Positions 13,301 through 22,624 of a stretch of DNA of 64,000 bases are shown here, piece after piece. The stretch lies in contig OZ231126.1 in NCBI GenBank assembly GCA_965153355.1, forward strand, positions 60,140,001 to 60,204,000, written 5' to 3'. The notes under the pieces are model-generated. The model saw only the letters and a program-made list of their open reading frames with translations, ran no database searches and had not been told where the DNA came from. This DNA comes from Flaccisagitta enflata. Its lineage: Eukaryota > Chaetognatha > Sagittoidea > Aphragmophora. Position numbers and translations under genes: made by a program. The stretch's first letter is position 1. Every line of letters begins with the position of its first letter.

Positions 13301-16300
13301 CTGAAAAACATTCCTTCTCAATCTAACCCAAAAGCAAACTGCTTACCAAAAGTAGCCAGGGCAATGATTGTTACCTTTAAACCGAAATTCAACAAATCAC
13401 CCGAGGGTAACATTGTCAAGAAACCATACCCTTAGAGGACAGAATCGAAGTCAAGCTTAATGCGACCGCCGGACATTCTAATCCAAGGTACTGAGTAGTA
13501 TGAAAAGTGGAACAATATCCCTCACTAAACCCAAACTGAAATAAATGGAAGAGGGTCTTGTGAACCCTCACTGACTAGTTAATACACGCACCACTCCTAG
13601 TTTTCCATAAAACAATCTGAAAAACATTCCTTCTCAATCTAACCCAAAAGCAAACTGCTTACCAAAAGTAGCCAGGGCAATGATTGTTACCTTTAAACCG
13701 AAATTCAACAAATGTAACAGGGTGAGCACAAAAAATGTAACAGGGTGAGCACAAAAAATGTAACAGGGTGAGCACAAAATTTTGCACAAACCTGATAAAG
13801 CTTTGAAAAATATTGTAATACAGGGCAAATATCATCTTGATATGAATCAAATACCTAATTTCAGTAATTAAGAATACTGATGAGCCAATACTGTTGGCTA
13901 TAGGCAATAGATGAGGTCACAAAAATGAATTACAGTAGGACCCCGCCTCATTGGTCCCATTAGGACTGAAGATTTTTCACCTTTATCTCAGGATAACCTT
14001 TAAAGAGATGTGAAATCACATTAAAAACTATCATTTGACACTTTAAAATATTGACCTTTATTGATGGGGAACCTTTAAAAGCGGGGCTGTTATTGCGGGG
14101 TTCCACTGTATTATAATGGTCACGTGTAGTCTATGTGCTCTGATTTTGACTGTTCCATTGATCAATTGGCATCAATTTTTCTTCATTTTGTCGAAGAATT
14201 CTAATCCTCTGACCCGATTATCAGTTGTTATGACTATCTGACATCAAGGTAACATGTTTTGTAAGACTACACCCAGCAGGGGACGCCATGCATGACGAAA
14301 ACACTACAGTGCGGCGCAAAAATAAGTTTCAATAAGTTTAGTAAGCAAATATTTCAAAAGTAGTGAGCTTAGACAATTGAAATCCATGATATATTTGAAT
14401 ATCTTCAAAAATTCTACAAATCTAGTCCAATCCTATTGTTGTAACTTAATTTGTTAAAAAGTTATATAAGTTCAAAGAAGGGATGCAATTAACCAGTATT
14501 AAATATTGATGAAACACATCTTAGACCTTTTTTAATAGACTAAAAAAGAATCATGATTCATGAGCATTTTAAAGAGCTTCAAAAAATCTACAAATCTAGA
14601 CCAAGCAGAACGTTATAGCTTGATTTGTTTTCAGATGAAAATAGTTTGAAGTAAATCAGTCATGTTTTCAAGCAATGAAAATATCATGATTTTTTGTGGT
14701 TTTTCCCAAGGCAATTTTGATATGTACTACTTCAAATAAATGTCACGCATAAACGAAAAGAGCTAGAAATCTGGCATTGGTCCCAAATTAAAGAAAATTA
14801 AAAATCCTTTACTAATATCACTGATAAAAGGTTTTTATCTCCTATAGAACATGCAAAAGACTAGTGACAAAACCTGAAACTTATTTTTGCGCCGCACTGT
14901 AGATTTAGGGGGCGTTTCTAGTCAAAGACGATCGCGTTTTGAAAGGGGCCACTCGGTCGCTCGCTACGTTTGTTTGCTCGCACCGCTCACTCCGCTTATT
15001 TGCTTTGCAGCTCTCCGCTTCGCTACGCTTGCTTCACTCGCTTGCTCCATTCACGGGCTTGCTCACTCACTTCGCTCACTCCCTCATGGGACAGTTAAAA
15101 TTCTTGAATATGTGTTCACACTGTTATCGCGTTTCATGGGAACAAACGTGTTTTTCATCTTCACTAGAAACACGCCCAAAGTAGGGTTTCTATCTCTCCA
15201 AATTTGGCCGGTAAAATTCTTGCAAAATCTGATTGTACGGTTCAACTTTGATGCCTTTTAATGGGAACAGCAATTGGAAAAGTGAATGGCGGCCCATACT
15301 ACTGTGCAATAGAACTAGTTGTGGGGTTATGATCCAAATTTCATCCTTCCAAAGCACCTAAAAGGGCTGTTTCTGTACTCATATGTTTGTGCAAAATTTT
15401 TTGCTCATCCTGTTGAAGACTCGTTGCTCTTGAGCATTGCCAGAAAACGTAAAAGCTAAAAGCTGGAAGTGTAATTCCATCGGGCCCTCCCAACCTTTCA
15501 ATGAAAATGTACCTGATCTCGCCGCTGGTCCTGTAACCCATCACATGATAACAGTGATGAAACCGACGATCGTCGACACCAAATCCTTGCGCAATCCAAC
15601 TGGTGCCACCGTGGAAGGCACGGTTTCCTTCAAGCAAACCAGATCAACGAGCGAAACTACGAGATGGGAGCATTCTTTCGGCGTTCAAACCGAGTTTCAC
15701 GCGGGAGTCAACATCGGCATCGTCGATTTGTCAACCACAGTCACCATCTCTTACGATTCTACTCACGGCCAAGAAAACACCGTCAATGAAGAAACCGAAG
15801 TCACGCAGGTAAATAAGAAACAGTTTTTAAAAAATACAATACAATACAATACAACACATGACAAAACTGTTTTTCCGTTAAACATGGTAATAAGTTTTAT
15901 TCTCAACCGTATTGATAGTCTATCAATATGAATTCACGATATTTCAAAGAGCAAAGAGAACCTTTGCGAAAAATCTTTTAAGAAAAAATTATGATTTGCC
16001 AAATTGTTTACAATCCCTCTGTCTAAATTGCGAAAAGAAAACATCAATACCGAAACTGATAATCTAGTCCTAGATAGAAAAGATAATTCAAAATAAAAGC
16101 AAATTTCAAGAACGTCACCTCCTGATCTACTTGGCGATAATGTAACGCCTCCAAACCAATAAATAATATGATGAATGCCGTCTTCGCTCATAGGAGTACA
16201 AAATCACGGTTCCTCCTGAGACTAACGTGATTGCCAAATTGGTCGTCAAGAAGTCACCCAATTTGACGATTCCTTTCGTCGCGACGCTTAGAAAAGTCCA

Positions 16301-16433
16301 AAACGGCGTCGTCTCGACGGTCAAGGAAAGAGGAACTTGGAGGGGAGTGCTTTACTACGACACCTCCATCGCACTGGAATCTTCGTACAGTCTCTTGAAG
16401 AGCGTCGGTTACAAAGACTTTAGCGAAAGTTAA
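10347..16433 (+). CDS. Secreted dermatopontin-aerolysin (natterin-like) fusion protein, 7 exons
   Basis: Exons that join in phase: 10347-10452, 10539-10641, 10745-10846, 12426-12635, 13079-13140, 15435-15808, 16194-16433 (stop TAA), giving about 398 aa. All introns are GT-AG. Residues 1-19 form a hydrophobic signal peptide. Residues 20 to about 190 look like dermatopontin: three repeats of the E-D-R-x-[WF]-x-x-x-C type (EDRRWEWSC near 51, EDRRFRYKC near 105, EDRVWKAKTC near 160), with WQNNFDQPHNFEC and GWDQIVHYVCP segments before them. Residues 200-398 resemble the ETX/MTX2-aerolysin family: an alternating polar/apolar stretch typical of the pore hairpin in exon 6, and the ITVPPETNVIAKLVV strand at the start of exon 7. 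Aerolysin-type proteins oligomerise and insert a beta barrel in membranes. A dermatopontin module could supply glycan or matrix binding, as jacalin or DM9 modules do in other natterins (inference). The exon 6 acceptor is uncertain. No breaks are seen. Roles in defence, digestion or venom cannot be told apart here. Confidence 0.85.
10905..11060. repeat. Short tandem/dispersed repeat in intron 3
   Basis: The phrases AGATAGTTTATAAAGATAT and CTTCAACTAAGACGA/CTGAGACAA occur two or three times in tandem within about 150 bp. Confidence 0.7.
11098..11877. mobile_element. Foldback MITE (780 bp) in intron 3, TA duplication
   Basis: The left end CAGGGTGTCCCAAGTCAG is repeated inverted at the right end and stays almost identical for about 50 bp. 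Similarity resumes further in (AAATCAATTTCTGAAAAAA; GGTCTCAAATG), so most of the element is one imperfect palindrome. TA flanks both sides (11096-11097 and 11878-11879). No open reading frame. Consistent with a non-autonomous Tc1/mariner-type element. Confidence 0.85.
12686..13034 (+). mobile_element. Family D foldback element, copy 2, in intron 4
   Basis: The left arm from TTTTGGGCAGCGGCCTTGAA has its inverted partner at about 12885-12956 (ATGTGTGAAAGCATAGGTCA ... GGGCCGCTGCTCTGC). An asymmetric tail ends GCTTTTGCGACTATC. A perfect 10-bp direct repeat AAAGTTTGAT flanks it at 12676-12685 and 13035-13044 and looks like a target-site duplication. The middle has tandem TTCTGCCAAA-type phrases. 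Confidence 0.8.
13184..13713. repeat. Recent direct duplication of a 214-bp family F segment in intron 5
   Basis: 13184-13397 and 13500-13713 are the same sequence with one difference that I can see (ACGCGCACC against ACACGCACC), 316 bp apart. A diverged inverted relative lies at 41053-41262, so this is a dispersed repeat with a local recent duplication. Confidence 0.9.
13711..13783. repeat. Three tandem copies of a 23-bp unit
   Basis: The phrase AATGTAACAGGGTGAGCACA starts at 13711, 13734 and 13757. It replaces the expected 3' continuation of the second family F copy. Confidence 0.9.
13933..14108. mobile_element. pogo/Tigger-like MITE in intron 5, copy 1
   Basis: The left end CAGTAGGACCCCGC and the inverted right end CAGTGGAACCCCGC are flanked by TA (13931-13932, 14109-14110). 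A second copy, colinear throughout, is at 41749-41924. Non-coding, 176 bp. Confidence 0.9.
14307..14899. mobile_element. Tc1/mariner-type MITE (593 bp) in intron 5
   Basis: The terminal inverted repeat CAGTGCGGCGCAAAAATAAG continues through TTTCA and is perfect at both ends. TA flanks both sides (14305-14306, 14900-14901). Inside, a phrase CTTCAAAAA(T)TCTACAAATC occurs twice as a direct repeat. No transposase frame. Confidence 0.9.
14908..15177 (+). mobile_element. Family C element, copy 3, full-length, in intron 5
   Basis: It starts GGGGGCGTTTCTAGTCAAAG and ends TCACTAGAAACACGCCC. The ends form a short inverted repeat around GGGCGT(G)TTTCTAGT. It lies 8 bp beyond the end of the preceding MITE. 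The long frame through it is a repeat artefact. Confidence 0.9.
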
Positions 16434-16436
16434 AGA

Positions 16437-16540
<104 letters not shown>

Positions 16541-16590
16541 TGTTCGTTACTTGTTACCTGTCAGTCAAGATTACAGAAGAGAACTATCAA

Positions 16591-16835
16591 AAACATGTGA
16601 CGCGGGGTAGCATTATCGTTGCGGACGGGGCAAAACCCTCATCCACACCCTATGCCCTCCCCACCAACACACACACCCAAAAAAGCATCTAAAACACTCG
16701 TTTTTCCACCTTTCGACTGTTGCGTTACAGACGGACCAATGGACAGAGGGACGGATGGACCGACAGAGGGACGGTCAGACTGACGGACTGACTGACGGAC
16801 AAAGCCTTTTATAGAGTTGCATGTCTGCAACTAAA
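16591..16835 (+). mobile_element. Family B element, copy 1 of a tandem array
   Basis: The 5' region has GTGACGCGGGGTAGCATT followed by GTTGCGGACGGG. A region ending in CTCGTTTTTCCACC is followed by a GACGGACC-type tetranucleotide block, then ACAAAGCC...TATAGAGTTGC and the 3' hairpin (GTTGCATGTCTGCAAC here), then TAAAAA. Non-coding. Same layout as family A with a different hairpin. Confidence 0.85.
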
Positions 16836-17835
16836 AACAAGTGAAGCGGGGTCACATTATCGTTGCAGATGGGTAGGCAGGAGCATCCAATCCCCACCCC
16901 CACCTGATGCCCCCCCCCCCCCCACCAACACACAAACACACAAAAAGCATTCAAAACGCTTGTTCTTCCACATTTCAACTCAATCATTACCGACGGACCA
17001 ACGGACCAAAGGACCTAGAGACGGACGAACAAAGCCTCTACAGGGTGTTTCACATCAAACAGGACAAAAGAAAACGATGTATTTTTGCTTCTAGAAGTGC
17101 AAAATCATTTCTGAAAACTGTTTCTAAAAGATAACTTCAGACGATTTTTGAATGATACAGACTTTTGCTAGTCATAATTAACAAATATCCTCAGCAAAAC
17201 CATGAAAAAATGCTTTTTTTTAGCAAAAAATGCTAATTTCTATCCCAATTCAAGGTTTTTCCTTAGATTTTACAAGTCATATACACATATAGATGACAAA
17301 AAATGGTCAGAAATGTTTGTCAGTTACACTAGGACACTGAAGATTGGGATTCCCTCATGACCTTTGTCAAAATTGTACCATTCAATATAGTTATTGAAAT
17401 TTTTATCAATGCACATAAAACTTTTTTGTGATGAAACTTACAAAAACGTCTCTGGACCTAACTAATATTGTTCAATTTTCTCATTTTTTGCAGAGGTATG
17501 ATTCTACCTCACAATATCTTTAATTCAAGACCATTGCCGGGATTGTAGCACCATTTGTTTGGAAATGAGAGTAGGATAAAAAAATGCTTGTCAATACACA
17601 ACAAAACAAGCAAAAACTCAAATAAAAAACTATACTTTGCTGTAAACAATACAAAGGGATTCAGTTTTCTTAATGAGCCTTTGGCAAAATATAGATATAA
17701 AAATCGTTTTTTAAGAGCTTTCTGAACCTGTTTACAGAATCATTCTACCATTTCTAGAAGCAAAGATACATCGTTTTCTTTTGTCCTGTTTGGCGTGGTA
17801 CTCCCTGTAATAGAGTTGCGTGTCCGCAACTAAAA
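16836..17835 (+). mobile_element. Family B element, copy 2, split by a MITE
   Basis: The copy starts AAGTGAAGCGGGGTCACATT directly after copy 1, runs to CCTCTA at 17040, and resumes at 17808 as ATAGAGTTGCGTGTCCGCAA and CTAAAAA. The 5' motif reads GTTGCAGATGGG. The intervening 17041-17807 is a separate insertion. Confidence 0.85.
17041..17807. mobile_element. Foldback MITE (767 bp) nested in family B
   Basis: The left end CAGGGTGTTTCACATCAAAC and the inverted right end CAGGGAGTACCACGCCAAAC continue into a shared AGGACAAAAGAAAACGATGT, giving arms of about 70 bp. TA flanks both sides (17039-17040, 17808-17809). The ends resemble those of the MITE at 11098-11877 only in the first bases. No transposase. 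Confidence 0.9.
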
Positions 17836-17945
17836 AGCATCTCAAATGCTTGTTTTACCACTTTTTGACTCATGTGTTATGGACGGACCGACAGAACGAT
17901 GGACGTACAAAGGCCTCTTATAGAGTTGCGTGCCGCAACTAACAA
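17836..17945 (+). mobile_element. Family B element, copy 3, 5'-deleted
   Basis: Begins at the AGCATCTCAAATGCTTGTTT part of the body, has a short GACGGACCGACAG block, and ends at a shortened hairpin GTTGCGTGCCGCAAC with CTAAC. Confidence 0.8.
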
Positions 17946-18690
17946 CGGAAAAAATATTTTTTCAATTATTTTTTCAAATATTTTTTCAATTATTTTTTCA
18001 AATATTATTTCAATATTTTTTCAAATATTTTTTCCCGACTGTTGCGAATTAAAGTCCCTATACTTAATACTTATGGTTCGTTCCGGAAAGTCTCTTGTCA
18101 GTTAAACAGTGTCTTTATAAAAATTCCCTTTAAACTTTCATAGTTTGTTAAAACCAAAGAGCATTTCTTCATAGTTATTTCTGCTTTAGTATACTAGATG
18201 TCGTATAAACTCTGGCTCCCCCCTTATTTCATGAGACTTCGTTCCCATAGGGACTACAGTAAAAATAGAAAAAGACCCAATCAGCCAACCTAGTTTTACA
18301 GTCGGCCAGAGTTGTTGTCTGTGTCCTTTTTCTCACGCTTGCCGTTTCTTGTTTTTCTCCAACGCCATGTGCCAGGGTCAGCTCTGTCAATTGGTTTTGT
18401 CAACTTTTACGTTGGTGCCATGAGGTCTTTAAAAAGCTCGTTCCATCGACCGAAGTGCCTTCGTTTCTTCGTAGCTTTTTTCTGTTGCAATTTTTTCGTG
18501 TTTACTTTACGGTATGCTGTTATTAGCCTTCACTGATGTGGTTTTCCTTAATCGCTGCAAGTTGTTCGGACAAAACCCAACGCTTACATTCCACCCGCTA
18601 AACTGTACATGTTCACGTCTGTGGTTTATATTTTGGACATTTGCGATCACGTCATATGCCACTGCCCAACAAACTACCTTTAGGTTCATG
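17946..18690. other. AT-rich intergenic
   Basis: 17955-18035 is a run of related units (TTTTTTCAATTATTTTTTCA type). The remainder shows nothing I can name, and the 18312-18536 frame has no recognisable domain. Confidence 0.5.
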
Positions 18691-18691
18691 A

Positions 18692-18882
18692 TTTTTAATC
18701 GCGTGCTACGCGACTCTACACCCCGCTTTGTCCGTCCGTCGGTCCGTTGGTCGGTCCCCATTTTACTTTTTTTATGTTTTTGCGGTCTTTGGGCTCACTG
18801 CTTCTTGCCAAATGCTTTAGTAACTCAAATACTGCCCCTGCCCACCCGAACGCGACTGAGGTAGCCGTGTATCCGGCCTTGT
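18692..18882 (-). mobile_element. Family A element, complete copy
   Basis: On the - strand: 5' ACAAGGCCGGATACACGGC, CGCGTTCGGGTGGGCAGGGG, the AAGCAGTGAGCCCAAAGACC region, a GACCGACCAACGGACC block, ACAAAGCGGGGTGTAGA, and the hairpin GTCGCGTAGCACGCGA followed by TTAAAAA. Confidence 0.85.
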
Positions 18883-19428
18883 ATCTTAAATATCAAGTTT
18901 ATCAAATGAAATTAAGACACTTGAATACCTTCCTCCAGTTTAGGCTGTTATTTCATGAACCCCACGGTATGTGGAGAGTAATGGGCTGGCAAGTGGAACC
19001 AGTTGTGTGGCTACCTAAACATAAGTATCGACTGTCGAGGCAGGTAGCAACCTGTCAGTTGGAAAATGCTAGTCTGATAAGTTTTCTGATTTTATATTCT
19101 GTCTTGACTTTAGATTAAGGGATCAAGACAAATGAAGCTAGGGGGGTGATTTTTGAAATGTAGACTTTTAGAAGGGTATTTCATTCCCAATCATGACCGG
19201 TTGCCATAGAAAAATATTTCCAAGTATTTCTGCAAAAAAAAAAAAACAATATTTTGAGAGATTTTTTGAGGGAAAATTTATTACTGTAGGTAAAAACAAG
19301 ACTTTATATACCGTCTTCGAAAACCAAAATACTCAAGTGATTGACGGAATTGCAGAAGATTCATTCAACGACACAACTATGAATTATCTAATGACTGAAC
19401 AAAATGAACATGCTGGAACATAAGAGAG

Positions 19429-19430
<2 letters not shown>
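18883..19430. other. Unrecognised open segments, no gene claimed
   Basis: A frame at 19193-19423 (76 aa, Lys-rich start, ending ...YLMTEQNEHAGT) and one ending at 19118 are free of obvious repeat bias but match no family I know and have no clear splice context. They could be decayed retroelement or exon remnants. Confidence 0.3.
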
Positions 19431-19496
<66 letters not shown>

Positions 19497-19506
19497 CAGA
19501 GAGAGA

Positions 19507-19582
<76 letters not shown>
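19431..19582. repeat. Compound (GA)n-(GACA)n microsatellite
   Basis: GA repeats with interspersed GACAGA units pass into about 40 bp of perfect GACA. Confidence 0.95.
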
Positions 19583-19689
19583 AAGTGAGACAAAGGCAGG
19601 AGAGGCGATGGTGAGTAAGAGGTAGACACAATGAATGAATAATAACTAGTCTAGTTCTAAAACTGCGGGTGAATGGGCGGGGGGTGTGA

Positions 19690-19888
19690 TGTCAGCATGA
19701 CAGAAGGTATTCACGACATTGAACAGCGGTATGTACACGGCCGATGATGGTGTCAAGTTAGAGTTGGAATTGTCACTTGCAGATATTGGAACATGGTTTA
19801 ATGGCTGAGGGATTGGACTTTTTGTTTAATCCATATCGTCCCTTTGTGCATGTTTGTACAATAAATGTCCATCTAATCTAATCTAAAA
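19690..19888 (+). mobile_element. Truncated non-LTR retrotransposon 3' end
   Basis: The stretch AATCCATATCGTCCCTTTGT ... TTGTACAATAAATGTC is the same 3' tail as in the full-length element at 28200-28250. Here it ends in TCTAA pentamers rather than TTTCA pentamers. Just upstream, one frame reads MYTADDGV...WFNG, which looks like the Y-x-D-D catalytic block of a reverse transcriptase followed by the usual W-F/L-N spacing and then a stop. It is most likely an internally deleted and 5'-truncated copy. Confidence 0.65.
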
Positions 19889-20099
19889 AGGCTGATCGTT
19901 AGTTACAACCTTCAATGTGGCATGACTAATGTTACATTAATGAGGTTTTTTTTTCATTGGGCACATCGTGAGATCTCTCATGGTCCTTCAAATTAATCTT
20001 TACCCTACCAGTGAAGGAGCAAATGTTACATGCAAAAGGTACTTCGGTTATATGAACTTTTGCGTGATGTTGCAGATGAACACTTTCAGCCAACAACGC

Positions 20100-20190
20100 T
20101 TGTCTGCTGAGTGTGTCTTCAAATGTTCATTTAAGGTGCTTTTATCAATGAAACTTGATACCCATTCATCGCATTTACAAGGCCGTTGTC
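20100..20190 (-). pseudogene. Vestigial, frameshifted zinc finger following the array
   Basis: Immediately after the stop of the zinc-finger ORF, the +1 frame reads GQRPCKCDEWVSSF ... LNEHLKTHS, a C2H2 finger and linker in register with the array. The second Cys is replaced by Trp (CDEW), and a one-base shift in the linker (around 20190) cut it off from the ORF. Confidence 0.75.
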
Positions 20191-21906
20191 CTATGTGTGT
20201 GTCCGCATATGAGATTTCAATTTGTCCTCTCTCGAAAATGAAGATGAGCAAGTACTACAGTTGAATGGCTTTAGTCCTGTATGAGTAATTTTGTGGGTTT
20301 CTAAGTGATGTTTCCTGTTAAATGCGGATGGACAGACATCACATTTGTAGGGTCTTTCGCCAGTATGGATCATTCTGTGTTCTTTTAGGTTGTAGTAACG
20401 TGTGAAGGCTGAGGGACAGAGTTCGCACTTAAACGGCTTCTCACCCGTATGGGTCTTTCTGTGTCTGTTCAAAGCTGGCTTGAAATTGAAAGATGATGGG
20501 CATAGCTCACATTTGTAGGGCCTTTCAGCACCATGAGTCCTAGTATGTTGGTCTAAACCGGCCTTTTGTGTGAATGCCGACGGACAAAGTTTGCATTTAA
20601 ACGTTTTCTGTCCCGAGTGTTTTAATAAGTGAGTTTTAAGATGCGCTAACTGAGTAAACGCGGATTGGCAAAGATGACATTTGTGGGGCTTTTCATTGGT
20701 GTGAATTCTCTCGTGTATCTTCAACATAGCCTTGAATTTAAAAGCGGAAGGGCAAGTCTCACATTTAAATGGTTTATGCTCGGTGTGAGCCTTAGAGTGC
20801 ATCTTGAGATGAGAGGATTGAGAGAAAGCTTTGTGGCAGATGTCACATTCAAATGGCTTTTCTCCAGAATGACTCCGTTTGTGCGTGATCAAATTGATTT
20901 TCTGCCTGAATGTTGACGGACAGAGGTCGCATTTGAAAGGTTTTTCATTTGTGTGAATTTTAGCATGTTTTTTCAAAGAAGTATGTGTTTTGAAAACGGA
21001 AGGGCAATCATTACATTTATGTTCTGCATCTATGTGTGTTAGAAAATGCCTTTTCAAATTACCCTTGTCTTTGAAAGCGGATGGACAAAAATCGCATTTA
21101 AACCGTTTAACATCAGAATGTGTTAGGGCGTGTGTTCGAAGGTTGGACGACTGAGAGAAAGCGGAATCGCAACTGTCGCATTTGAAGGGTTTTTCGCCGG
21201 TGTGACTCCGATTGTGTAGGATCAAGTGTTGTTTCGTGTGGAATTTTGACGGACACACGTCACACGCGTACGGACGGAGACCCGAGTGCGTCAGAGCGTG
21301 TGACTTGAGAGAAGTGTGATGGGAGAAAGCCGATGGGCAGTGGTTGCATTTGTAAGGTTTCTCATTTGTGTGCGTTCTTGTATGAATCGTCAAATGAGCT
21401 TTTGTTCTAAAAGCCGCTTGACAAATGTCGCATTTATATTGTTTTTGTTTCGCGTGTGTAAGAGAATGCTTTTTTAAATTTGTCTCATTTTTGAAACCCG
21501 ATGGGCAAATGTCACACTTGAACGGTCTTTGATTAGTGTGTATTTTGGCGTGTGACTGGAGATGCGAGGAACTTGAGAAAGCAGCATGGCATGATTTACA
21601 TTCATGTGGTTTCACACCAGTGTGCATTAGTTTGTGTACAGTCAAACCGCGCTTTTGATTGAACTTTGAAGGACAACTATCGCATACAAACGATTTTTCG
21701 TCCGTGTGCGTCAGCTTGTGCTCGGTCAAGTGATGCTTTCGGGTGAAGTTTGCTGGACAACTATCGCATGAGAACGGTTTTTCGTCGGTGTGAATTCTTT
21801 CATGTAACTTCAAAGCTTGCTTTGAAGTACAAGACTGCGAGCAAACGTCACATTGGTACGATTTCTTTTCAGAGTGAATTGTTAAAATTACTGTATGCTT
21901 ATCCAT
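20191..21906 (-). CDS. C2H2 zinc-finger protein with 20 tandem fingers
   Basis: Uninterrupted 571-aa frame from ATG at 21906 (context GAGCGACATGG) to TAG at 20191. An in-frame non-ATG extension continues upstream to 21954, so an upstream exon cannot be excluded. I count 20 fingers of the C-x2-C-x12-H-x3-H type, about 28 residues apart, starting with YQCDVC and ending with FNCSTC...HMRTHT. Linkers are mostly variants of T-G/N/D-E-K-P. Most fingers share a C-P-S-A-F core, which suggests expansion by internal duplication. Residues at the predicted DNA-contact positions differ between fingers (SQSSNLRTH, TRYYNLKEH, NRKHHLETH). No KRAB, BTB, ZAD or SCAN domain is present. Expected to be a nuclear DNA-binding protein; the target is unknown. 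Single-exon coding of this kind is common for such arrays. Confidence 0.88.
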   Translation of the reverse strand: MDKHTVILTIHSEKKSYQCDVCSQSCTSKQALKLHERIHTDEKPFSCDSCPANFTRKHHLTEHKLTHTDEKSFVCDSCPSKFNQKRGLTVHKLMHTGVKPHECKSCHAAFSSSSHLQSHAKIHTNQRPFKCDICPSGFKNETNLKKHSLTHAKQKQYKCDICQAAFRTKAHLTIHTRTHTNEKPYKCNHCPSAFSHHTSLKSHALTHSGLRPYACDVCPSKFHTKQHLILHNRSHTGEKPFKCDSCDSAFSQSSNLRTHALTHSDVKRFKCDFCPSAFKDKGNLKRHFLTHIDAEHKCNDCPSVFKTHTSLKKHAKIHTNEKPFKCDLCPSTFRQKINLITHKRSHSGEKPFECDICHKAFSQSSHLKMHSKAHTEHKPFKCETCPSAFKFKAMLKIHERIHTNEKPHKCHLCQSAFTQLAHLKTHLLKHSGQKTFKCKLCPSAFTQKAGLDQHTRTHGAERPYKCELCPSSFNFKPALNRHRKTHTGEKPFKCELCPSAFTRYYNLKEHRMIHTGERPYKCDVCPSAFNRKHHLETHKITHTGLKPFNCSTCSSSFSREDKLKSHMRTHT

Positions 21907-22458
21907 GTCGCTCGATGGTGGGCAGCGGGAGTGGGTCAGAACCAATAGCGGCAAGTCCTTGTAACTTTATATCAATATAGCGCAGCTGAAATATCTTTTT
22001 GTTTTTTTGTGTCTTTGTTGATTTGGTTCTTTGTTTCCTGTTTTGTTTTTTTTCAATAAAGGAATATTTGTGTTTTCTTTTTTGTTCCGATTTGAAGGTT
22101 GATGCCGTCAAAAATAAAGTACAGATAAGTGCGCGAGAGAGAAAATGAGAGTCGTAAAGAGAAACGAAAGAACGATATGAATAAGACTGTTTTTTCATGA
22201 GGCGATCCAGAAAAATGTCACAAAGAAAACGGAACTCCCTTGATTAGACTTTGTAATTGTAAGGAAGGAATGTTAGAGGCACTATGACGCTTTTGGTTGC
22301 GGCATTTAAACGACAATTGGAGAATGCACCTTGTCATATCACCGAGCATTCATTCATTTATTCATTCCGTGACAAGTCCAGTAGTCCACTCACACCTGCC
22401 ATTGACATTGTCGTGAGTCGTGACAGTGCTGGGCGCAGGATTGGCCTCATTATCGATA

Positions 22459-22461
<3 letters not shown>
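21907..22461. other. Intergenic upstream of the zinc-finger gene
   Basis: Presumed 5' flank/5' UTR of the zinc-finger gene on the - strand. I see no clear core promoter motif and no other gene. Confidence 0.4.
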
Positions 22462-22556
<95 letters not shown>

Positions 22557-22624
22557 GGACGGACGGACGGACGGACGGACGGACGGACAGACAGACAGAC
22601 GGACAGACAGACAGACAGACAGAT
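22462..22624. repeat. Compound (GA)n-(GACG)n-(GACA)n microsatellite
   Basis: About 94 bp of perfect GA, then GGAC units, then CAGACAGA units. Confidence 0.97.

Noticed and set aside
18190-18320. Possible small inverted repeat around ACTCTGGCT and GGCCAGAGTT
   Set aside because: Only about 8-9 bp match, too short to separate from chance.
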